Positions 22,950-28,863 of a stretch of DNA of 28,863 nucleotides are shown in pieces. This stretch comes from UBA4246 sp045113695. Lineage in GTDB: Bacteria; Bacillota; Clostridia; Christensenellales; Aristaeellaceae. A model generated the notes under the pieces. It was not told the DNA's origin and searched no databases. It saw nothing but the letters and a program-made list of their open reading frames with translations. The stretch covers positions 1 to 28,863 of the forward strand of contig JBGUJG010000106.1 of the NCBI GenBank assembly GCA_045113695.1. The letters run 5' to 3'. The first letter of the stretch is position 1. The number at the start of each line of letters is the position of its first letter. The translations under genes and the position numbers were made by a program.

Positions 22950-25295
22950 ATGAGCCGCTCCGAGACGGAGAACCTGACGGAACAACTGAAAAAAGCCGTC
23001 TTGTCCGGGCAGATGACGGCGGATGAGCTGATAGACCGCCTGCGCCGGATGATCGACGCGGAGCTTGCCAAAGACGACCGGGAGATTGACGCCGATTTTG
23101 TCAGGGCGTGCGACGATCTGCTGACGGAACTGTGCGGCATTCCGGAGCCCCGGGAAGACGGATATTATGAACGGCAGTGGGCCGCGGTACGTCAGTGTCT
23201 GGCAGACCGCTCGGAAAGGAAGCGGAACCTCCGACGGGCGGCGGCGATTGCGGCAGCTGCCGTGCTGATCGTCGTCCTGCTGGGTTCGGTGTCCATCCAT
23301 CTGAGATGGTTCAGGCCCTATTCCACCACGGACGGGCTGCAGTACCATGTGAACACCGCTCAGTTTTCCATTGATTCGGTGGCGCATGCCCATGTCACGC
23401 ATCAGGTCGGCAGCAGCTATCAGACGGATCAGTTTGAGCAGATCGAGGATTTTCTGGGCTTTTCTCTGGAAAGCGTTGTGCCCGTTTTGCCGGGCTGGAG
23501 GGCGGAATCATACAGCGCGGACATCCTTGATAGTGAAATCCGGATGAAGATCCACTTTCAGCGGGATGAAGAGGTGAATGAAACGCTGGATTATACCGTC
23601 CGCTGGATCACGAATTTTACCTTCCTGTATGACGCTTCCCAGCCCGAAGGGGAAGGGGAGTTTATCTCGGTCAGCGGAAACCGCGTTTTCAAGAGCATGG
23701 ATGACGGCGGCATTTCTTATTTCTGGTCCCGGGGCATGGAGATCTATTTGCTGAAAGGCGCGGCGGCGGACGAGGTAATCGAATCGTTTCTGAGTCTGAA
23801 TCCGGTGAAAGATGAACCTGTGACCGAAGAAGTGATCCGGAAAACGTTTGAAAAGTACTATCCTTTCCGCAGTTTTGCATCGGACAGATTAGAAGAGGTG
23901 GAAAACTTCCTGGGCTTTTCCCTGAGCAGCTTTTTGCCGGCGCTGGACGGATGGAAGCTGTACAGCGCTCATACGGCTGTGTTTCCAGATTCCCTTATTA
24001 TACACTTCAGATATCAGTCTATGCAGAGATATGATGCGGCTCTCAGTTTTGACATTCACTGGATTTTGTATCCGGAAGAGATAGCTTATCCCATTGAGCA
24101 GGATGAAGCGGGAAAATACCTGACCATAGCGGGCCGGACTGCTTACCGGTCCACGAATTACGGAAATATCTCCTATGTCTGGTTCGGGAAAAATGTGTTC
24201 TATGACCTGTTTGGCGAGCCGGAGATAGACACGCTGGTGGAGCGGTTTATGAACCCGGGCGCAGCCCCTTACTATCAGGATGATGAACCGGCGGTCTCCG
24301 CAGACGAGCCCGAAAGCCCGGAGAAAAAACTGGAGACGGAATACCTGTACGAGGCAGAAACCTGGCTGGGCTTTTCACTGAACAGCTTCCTGCCAGACCT
24401 GGAGGGATGGGCGGCGGAAAATTATATCCTGGAACAGGACGGGCAAAGGACAAACCTCCGGGTTATATACCGTCAGCCCGGGCCGGACGGTGAGCCGCTG
24501 GTCTATCAGGTCTCCTGGATTCCGGATTATGAAAGTTTCAGGGAAATCCAGCTGGAACAGGATCAGGCGGGCAGATACCGCTGGGTCAAGGGAGATCTCG
24601 TATTCCGCAATGAGATAAAGGACGGGGATATTCTCTATACTTGGCACAGAGGTCCCACCGTCCGGACACTGACCGGTGCTTCCGCGGATGAGCAGATCCG
24701 TTTCTTTGTCAGCGTGGGCAACCGGGAAAGCGTAGAGGAGGAAGAAGAAGTTTGGCCGGAAGAGGAGCCGGAGCAGCCGGCGTTTGACGAGCCGATCCCG
24801 GAAACGGATGGGGCGACCGGAGTTACCCGGGCAGCCCTGGCTGAACTGGCGGAACGGCACGGCCTTCATTCGGGCATCATCACGGATGACCTGGACGAAG
24901 TAGAAGAATATCTGGGCTTTTCTCCGGAGCCTATCCTGCCCTCTCAGGATGGCTGGGAGACGGAATACTATACTGTCAGATTGAATGAGAATGCCATCAG
25001 CCTGAGCACCGTCCTCAGAAATACACAGCGGGACCATGATACCATGAGTTTCTATGTGGCCTGGATCACAAATGAGCAATATTTATGGGAGGAGTTCAAG
25101 CGGACGAATCGGTATAACAAAATCCTTCTGGACAACGGACGCAGTTTATACTGGAGTGCAGACAGCAACCAGATGACCTATTTCTGGATTGACGGGTTCA
25201 CGAGGTACCAGCTGAGCGGAAAATCTGCTGAGGAACTGATCAACCAGTTTTTTGATACCACGGTGCAGGAACGTGAACCGGAAATCATTCAATAG
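22950..25295 (+). CDS. Probable transmembrane anti-sigma protein with a four-repeat ectodomain
   Basis: The 781-residue protein has a helical cytoplasmic N-terminus (1-95) and one membrane helix (about 97-117, AAAIAAAAVLIVVLLGSVSI). The outer part is large and has no recognised fold. It contains four copies of one unit, anchored by 'LGFS' followed by an LP...GW turn at residues 169, 321, 473 and 655. Each copy then has a Y.V.WI-type strand, a segment ending in I-S/L-Y-x-W and an L-x-G-x-(A/S)-A-D/E-E-x-I-x-x-F close. AAGGGGG at 22936-22942 supports the start. Position right after the sigma gene and N-in/C-out topology suggest it holds the sigma factor until a signal is sensed outside. No zinc-type anti-sigma motif is present, so this role is inferred. 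Low-complexity Glu-rich linkers lie before copies 3 and 4. Confidence 0.75.
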   Translation: MSRSETENLTEQLKKAVLSGQMTADELIDRLRRMIDAELAKDDREIDADFVRACDDLLTELCGIPEPREDGYYERQWAAVRQCLADRSERKRNLRRAAAIAAAAVLIVVLLGSVSIHLRWFRPYSTTDGLQYHVNTAQFSIDSVAHAHVTHQVGSSYQTDQFEQIEDFLGFSLESVVPVLPGWRAESYSADILDSEIRMKIHFQRDEEVNETLDYTVRWITNFTFLYDASQPEGEGEFISVSGNRVFKSMDDGGISYFWSRGMEIYLLKGAAADEVIESFLSLNPVKDEPVTEEVIRKTFEKYYPFRSFASDRLEEVENFLGFSLSSFLPALDGWKLYSAHTAVFPDSLIIHFRYQSMQRYDAALSFDIHWILYPEEIAYPIEQDEAGKYLTIAGRTAYRSTNYGNISYVWFGKNVFYDLFGEPEIDTLVERFMNPGAAPYYQDDEPAVSADEPESPEKKLETEYLYEAETWLGFSLNSFLPDLEGWAAENYILEQDGQRTNLRVIYRQPGPDGEPLVYQVSWIPDYESFREIQLEQDQAGRYRWVKGDLVFRNEIKDGDILYTWHRGPTVRTLTGASADEQIRFFVSVGNRESVEEEEEVWPEEEPEQPAFDEPIPETDGATGVTRAALAELAERHGLHSGIITDDLDEVEEYLGFSPEPILPSQDGWETEYYTVRLNENAISLSTVLRNTQRDHDTMSFYVAWITNEQYLWEEFKRTNRYNKILLDNGRSLYWSADSNQMTYFWIDGFTRYQLSGKSAEELINQFFDTTVQEREPEIIQ
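23454..24922 (+). repeat. Recurring ctgggcttttc seed marking four repeats of the ectodomain
   Basis: The identical 11-mer CTGGGCTTTTC starts at 23454, 23910, 24366 and 24912. The first three are exactly 456 bp (152 codons) apart and the fourth is 546 bp away because of a Glu-rich insertion. The flanking protein is similar but diverged, so these are old domain duplications with the seed under protein-level constraint. Confidence 0.8.
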
Positions 25296-25354
25296 GCAAT
25301 AACTGCTGGCTGCCTAAATAGGCTTTTAACTCCTCACTCCTAACTGAAATTGCA

Positions 25355-25417
25355 TTTCGAGCCATATACGCGCTTTTCGTGCCAGAAACGAAAAAAGGCT
25401 TGTTTTTCGGGTATAAT
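25355..25417 (+). promoter_or_regulatory. Promoter B: paired TTCG(A/T)G repeats plus TATAAT
   Basis: TTTCGAG (25355-25361) and TTTCGTG (25375-25381) are 20 bp apart. TATAAT at 25412-25417 is 37 bp after the start of the second, the same geometry as promoter A. The 27-bp span covering both repeats matches promoter A at 22 positions, and the 13 bases from the G before TATAAT are identical. It reads into the transposase relic and then the LytTR gene. Confidence 0.65.
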
Positions 25418-25486
25418 AAAATGTCTCCGTCCACAGATGGAATGATGCGGACGGTCAGGCCGCGGGCGGTAGGAGGAAATATCCCA

Positions 25487-25670
25487 TTGAAACTGGTCTA
25501 TGTCCGGAACAAGGAGAACGGAACAACCTATGTGTACGAGTCAAGATACTACTGGAACAGGGAAAAACGTCAGATCGGAGGAGGGTTTCCTGAGCGGGGA
25601 GGAAGAGAGGCTGCTGACGGAGCTGGGCGTCTCCCCGCCCGAGGTCTTCGAAGCGGACCGCCCTGTGTAG
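25487..25670 (+). pseudogene. Transposase N-terminal remnant (IS1634/IS4-type)
   Basis: A TTG start with AGGAGG at 25471-25476 opens a frame reading 'KLVYVRNKENGTTYVYESRY' and then 'YWNREKRQ'. That is the N-terminus of a common IS1634/IS4-like transposase family, recognised from memory. After about 29 residues the reading becomes implausible. Skipping one base near 25574 restores a sensible frame (SEEGFLSGEEERLLTELG...FEADRPV) that stops at 25670. The rest of the transposase is missing. I see no terminal inverted repeats or target duplication, so this is a decayed fragment between promoter B and the LytTR gene. It could instead be a short reused reading frame. Confidence 0.5.
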
Positions 25671-25707
25671 TGAGAGAAAATGTTACAACTGTAAAAGTTC
25701 GGAAGTG

Positions 25708-25737
25708 TTGAATTTTTTCGGGGGGGGGTATTATACT
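25708..25737 (+). promoter_or_regulatory. Promoter with a G9 spacer before the LytTR gene
   Basis: TTGAAT (25708-25713) and TATACT (25732-25737) are 18 bp apart. The spacer contains six T's, a C and a run of nine G's (25720-25728). Homopolymer runs in promoter spacers are classic sites of slippage that changes promoter strength, so phase variation is possible. Confidence 0.5.
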
Positions 25738-25816
25738 GTTGGTAAAACCCCCGGCCGGAAAGCGCCATCAGCCCCTTTCCCATGACTGAATAAGATCGGA
25801 AGGAGAGACCCCGGCA

Positions 25817-26551
25817 ATGAACGTAATCATCTGCGACGATGAACCGGCCTGCACCCAGGCGCTCCGGCAGGCCGTTTTAGGATGGGCGTCGGCCCACCGG
25901 CTGGAGCACGCCGTCAATGTGACGGTGTTTCATTCCAGTGAGGATCTGATGGAGCGTTTTGAGGCGGGCCTCAGGATGGACGCCCTGTTTACCGGCATCC
26001 GGTTTCAGCATGAGGAGAATGGCCTGCGGACCGTCCGAAGCATTCATCAGCGAGACCCGAACCTGCCGGTGGTGTTCATCTCCAATTCCGGCGAGTACGT
26101 CTACGAGGGCTACGCGGTAAGCGCCCTAAGGTTCCTCAAAAAGCCTGTTTCCCAGGCGGAGATCGACGAATGCATGGAGATCATCTGGCGCCGCTACAGC
26201 CTTTCCGGGCGGGACAGCGTCCTGATCGAGACCCGGGCCCAGGCACTGCGCCTGCCGGAGGATTCCATTCTGTCCGTCGAGGCTCTCGGCCATACCGTCC
26301 TGATCAAAACCACGGACGAGGTGGGGGAATACCGTCTGCGCAAGCGCTTCCATGAAATCCTGAAGCTGCTCCCGCCGGACACCTTCGTCCGCTGCCACCG
26401 CAGCTATATCGTCCACCTCCGCTACATCCGCCGCTACACGGCCCAGAACGTCCTTTTATCCAACGGCGACCTGATCCCCGTGGGCCGGACCTTCCGGGCA
26501 GAATTTCACCGCCGCTTCCAGACCTACTGCGAGGAACAGGGGCAAAAATGA
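25817..26551 (+). CDS. LytTR-family response regulator without a phospho-acceptor aspartate
   Basis: The 244-residue protein has a receiver domain (1-125) and a LytTR DNA-binding domain (about 140-240: 'HTVLIKTTDEVGEYRLRKRFHEI', 'FVRCHRSYIVHLRYIRRY', 'LSNGDLIPVGRTFRAEF'). The receiver keeps the acidic pair DDEP (7-10) and the Lys109-Pro pair. Where the phospho-acceptor normally sits (F-L-D-I in relatives) it reads F-T-G-I, with Gly60 in place of Asp. It therefore cannot be activated by ordinary aspartyl phosphorylation and probably works by dimerisation, ligand binding or simple abundance. No sensor kinase is encoded nearby. AGGAGAG at 25801-25807 precedes ATG 25817. The TTCGTG-type direct repeats at three local promoters, one of them its own, are its likely binding sites. 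Confidence 0.9.
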   Translation: MNVIICDDEPACTQALRQAVLGWASAHRLEHAVNVTVFHSSEDLMERFEAGLRMDALFTGIRFQHEENGLRTVRSIHQRDPNLPVVFISNSGEYVYEGYAVSALRFLKKPVSQAEIDECMEIIWRRYSLSGRDSVLIETRAQALRLPEDSILSVEALGHTVLIKTTDEVGEYRLRKRFHEILKLLPPDTFVRCHRSYIVHLRYIRRYTAQNVLLSNGDLIPVGRTFRAEFHRRFQTYCEEQGQK

Positions 26552-26555
26552 TGGC

Positions 26556-26621
26556 GTTCGTGATGGAAAAGGGGTGTTTCGTGCCATGGGGATGGGCAGG
26601 ACGCAAAATGTGGTGTATAAT
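26556..26621 (+). promoter_or_regulatory. Promoter C: paired TTCGTG repeats plus TATAAT (leucine-rich-repeat gene)
   Basis: GTTCGTG (26556-26562) and TTTCGTG (26577-26583) are 21 bp apart. TATAAT at 26616-26621 is 39 bp after the start of the second, and no -35 hexamer is present. The first repeat begins just 4 nt after the LytTR gene stops. ATG 26660 is 38 nt after the -10, so the leader is short. Confidence 0.6.
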
Positions 26622-26659
26622 GAAAACGATGGAAAGTAACACATAAAAGGGGTAAAACT

Positions 26660-28863
26660 ATGAAAAAATGGATGCTCTCAGTCTGCATGGTGTTGTTTAT
26701 GATAATTCTTGTGAAGAACGGAGCCAGTGCTCAGGATTACAGCGGCAGCTGCGGTGCACAATTGAGATGGTCGATGAGTACAACAACGGGAGTACTGACG
26801 ATTACAGGGTCCGGTCCTATGGATGATTATAGCTACAGTGCGCCATGGTACAATTATTACATCCGTAATTATTTGAAAAAGATTGTGGTATCTTCCGGCT
26901 GCACTTCAATTGGAGCAACCGCGTTCAGTCAGCTGAGCGAACTGACAGATGTCACTCTTTCTGATACGGTAGCTTCGCTTGGGGATGAGTGTCTGAAGTC
27001 ATGCAGAAAACTGACATCGATTACCATGCCCGGGGTGAAGCATTTGGGCAAACAATGTTTTTGGAACTGTCAGTCTCTTACGGAGATCGAGCTGCCCGAA
27101 GTCCTGGAAAGCATCGGTGAATACTGCTTCGACAGAACAGCCGTTCAGCACTTCCTGATTCCCGCGGGCGTAACATCTGTCGGAGAATGCGCCGTGGTGG
27201 CTGAGAAATCCATCACTTTTGCGGAAGGTTTTACCGGGCTTGGCTGTGTAGAAAGGGCATTTGTCGGGAAGGACCAGGCAGCGTTTTATATCCCGGATTC
27301 TTTCTGCAACACAGAATCCGAAATCTTTGGCACGGGTTTCTCGTTGATGGCACATATCAAGGTGTACGCAAGGACAGGCTCGATCGGAGCAATGACGCTG
27401 GGAAGGTTCGGCATCGGGTTTATAGATCCGTCGGAAGAACACTTGGTGAAGAAGACATACCTTTATGATGATGAAGGTGAATCCGCAGGCCTGAGGCTGG
27501 ATGCTATTTATGATCAGGATTGGACAGATATTGAATTGACTGTCGGTTATACCGTTATTGGCCGGGTATTTGGTAAGCAGGTAACGAGGGTGGTATTACC
27601 GGATACAGTGAAAACTTTGCTTTCACAAGTTTTTAATGGCTGCAGTGCTCTGCAGTACGTCTGGCTGCCGGACGGTATTTCAGAGATTCCCAGCCTGGCG
27701 TTCTATGACTGTACTTCACTGGAAGAAGTCCGCCTGCCTCAGGATCTGAATGCGATTGGGTCCTATGCTTTTGGTAATTGCAGCAATCTGACCTCCATCA
27801 ATTTGCCGGAGAACGTACGGATATTGAATTCTTATGCTTTTTCAACCAGCGGACTGATCGGTATTGATCTTCCGGCACAGCTGACTACCATTGGGGATAA
27901 TTGCTTTGAAAAATGTTATTACATGAAGAGTGTGCAAATCCCGCAAAACGTGAATATACTGGGCGCATATGCTTTCGCGGATTGTGAGTCCCTAAGCGGT
28001 GCTGTGACAGTTCCGGATGGCATAACGGTTCTTAAAGAACATTGCTTCGATGGGTGTCATAGTTTAACGCGCATCATACTTCCGCAGGGGCTGACAACCA
28101 TCGAAGATTGCGCCATGAAGAGCTGCTTCAAACTGACAGATATGAAAATCCCTGAAACAGTGACGAGTATTGGCAGCGGTCTGTTTCAGATGTGCTATGA
28201 GCTAAAGGATATGACCTGGCCATCTGCTGTGACGGAAATACCGGAATTTGCCCTGGCGGGAACATCGATTGAGGAATTTATTATTCCTGAAACGGTGACT
28301 TCCATGGGTACCAATGTATTCCTGCATTGTGATAAACTGAAGAAAGTGACCATACAGGCGCAGTTGACAGAAATACCGCCTGCCACTTTCAGGGAATGTG
28401 AGCAGCTTTCCGAGATCATTTTGCCATCTTCAGTCACTGCGATAGGAGCTGGTGCATTTAACGATTGTCAGGCGCTTCGAAACCTGGACCTTCCGTCAAA
28501 TATATCAGCTATTGGTAATGGAGCATTCCGCGGGTGCACTTCCCTTGAGTATTTTGAGTGGCCAGCCTCGGTACCGGTGATTGACAGCTATATGTTTATG
28601 GATTGCTCCGGATTGCGCCAACTGGTGATTCCGGATACGGTTACAACGATTTCCGATTATGTTTTTATAAACTGCGGCTCACTGCACAGTCAGTTTCTTC
28701 CGAAAAGCATCACTTATATGCATCCAACCAATGACTATGATCAGCTCATCTTCTTCGTTACCCATGATGCTGATTATCTGATTCAGCTCTTTGACCAGGA
28801 AGGAATCCGATACTACCTGACCGATAAGGCGGAAGAAATCATTAAGTTGCCGGACGGCATGGA
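26660..28863 (+). CDS. BspA-like leucine-rich-repeat surface protein (3' end outside window)
   Basis: From ATG 26660 (AAAGGGG at 26646-26652) the frame stays open for 734 codons to the right edge, so the protein is longer than seen. Residues 1-24 are a signal peptide ending ASA. A short domain follows (about 25-75, with 'GTGSGPMDDY'-like residues). Many repeats of about 23 residues come next, of the pattern L-P-x-x-V-x-x-I-G-x-x-A-F-x-x-C-x-x-L. This is the BspA/LRR_5 type used by gut and oral bacteria to bind host or microbial surfaces. A degenerate stretch at about 185-310 interrupts the repeats. The DNA is clearly AT-richer than its neighbours, as often seen for repeat surface proteins and possibly acquired. 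Promoter C, immediately upstream, suggests control by the neighbouring LytTR protein. Any C-terminal anchor lies beyond the window. Confidence 0.88.
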   Translation, partial: MKKWMLSVCMVLFMIILVKNGASAQDYSGSCGAQLRWSMSTTTGVLTITGSGPMDDYSYSAPWYNYYIRNYLKKIVVSSGCTSIGATAFSQLSELTDVTLSDTVASLGDECLKSCRKLTSITMPGVKHLGKQCFWNCQSLTEIELPEVLESIGEYCFDRTAVQHFLIPAGVTSVGECAVVAEKSITFAEGFTGLGCVERAFVGKDQAAFYIPDSFCNTESEIFGTGFSLMAHIKVYARTGSIGAMTLGRFGIGFIDPSEEHLVKKTYLYDDEGESAGLRLDAIYDQDWTDIELTVGYTVIGRVFGKQVTRVVLPDTVKTLLSQVFNGCSALQYVWLPDGISEIPSLAFYDCTSLEEVRLPQDLNAIGSYAFGNCSNLTSINLPENVRILNSYAFSTSGLIGIDLPAQLTTIGDNCFEKCYYMKSVQIPQNVNILGAYAFADCESLSGAVTVPDGITVLKEHCFDGCHSLTRIILPQGLTTIEDCAMKSCFKLTDMKIPETVTSIGSGLFQMCYELKDMTWPSAVTEIPEFALAGTSIEEFIIPETVTSMGTNVFLHCDKLKKVTIQAQLTEIPPATFRECEQLSEIILPSSVTAIGAGAFNDCQALRNLDLPSNISAIGNGAFRGCTSLEYFEWPASVPVIDSYMFMDCSGLRQLVIPDTVTTISDYVFINCGSLHSQFLPKSITYMHPTNDYDQLIFFVTHDADYLIQLFDQEGIRYYLTDKAEEIIKLPDGM

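Noticed and set aside
25379..25711. A 110-codon frame read as one gene
   Set aside because: Its first 36 codons run through promoter B and precede any ribosome binding site, and its tail is a garbled continuation after a frameshift. I kept only the transposase-like part as a pseudogene.
25697..25720. A fourth LytTR-type repeat pair (GTTCG and TTTCG, 19 bp apart) over the G9 promoter
   Set aside because: The spacing differs, the repeats overlap the -35, and the distance to the -10 is 16 rather than 37-39 bp.

Overview
The window is 28.9 kb of GC-rich DNA and every gene I can support lies on the + strand. The gene content points to a strictly anaerobic fermenting Bacillota (Clostridia), probably a gut or rumen organism: AdhE, Rex, two [FeFe]-hydrogenase-type proteins, a SpoIIE-type phosphatase, a C_GCAxxG_C_C protein, Gram-positive secreted metallopeptidases, and a BspA-like leucine-rich-repeat surface protein. 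I would guess a Christensenellales/Aristaeella-like lineage, but that is inference from style and not a match.

Region 1 (1-10.3 kb) is a redox and fermentation island. A promoter at 118-146 and a 340-nt hairpin-rich leader precede a LysR-type regulator that ends at a good terminator. Next come rex (TTG start, with a perfect palindrome wrapped around its -10), adhE overlapping rex by 20 nt, and a small APH/choline-kinase-fold gene. A strong hairpin follows. Then comes a compact four-gene set: a thioredoxin-fold [2Fe-2S] protein, a sensory-type [FeFe] hydrogenase with Fe-S and PAS domains, a SpoIIE/PP2C phosphatase with an unassigned C-terminal domain, and a second, group-B-like [FeFe] hydrogenase. 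The set resembles the hfs clusters of ethanol-producing Thermoanaerobacter-type clostridia. Its position behind rex and adhE suggests one module that senses and disposes of reductant between H2 and ethanol.

Region 2 (10.4-19 kb) holds a DUF3237-like protein, a zinc-ribbon membrane protein, a lipoprotein zinc peptidase, a GH105-like glycosidase, small membrane proteins, an M4 (thermolysin-type) secreted peptidase, a tRNA-dihydrouridine synthase homologue and a C_GCAxxG_C_C protein. Region 3 (19-22 kb) holds a secreted SH3-repeat protein with an Ala/Glu/Arg-rich repeat tail, a block of inverted GAGTGAAGAG-type repeats, and a translationally coupled tRNA-modification pair (TcdA and a TtcA-like PP-loop protein).

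Region 4 (22-28.9 kb) is the most unusual part. It has a sigma factor, a probable transmembrane anti-sigma protein whose ectodomain is four copies of one unit (the first three exactly 456 bp apart), a transposase relic, a LytTR response regulator lacking the phospho-acceptor aspartate, and an AT-richer leucine-rich-repeat surface protein that runs off the right edge. Three promoters here, ahead of the sigma gene, the relic/regulator and the repeat protein, share one architecture: two TTCGTG-type direct repeats 20-21 bp apart, a consensus TATAAT 37-39 bp after the start of the second repeat, and no -35. Direct repeats of this kind suit LytTR-domain proteins. I therefore propose a small regulon run by the local LytTR protein that links a surface-sensing sigma/anti-sigma pair to a surface adhesin-like protein. 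A second promoter just upstream of the regulator has a nine-G run in its spacer and could be phase variable.
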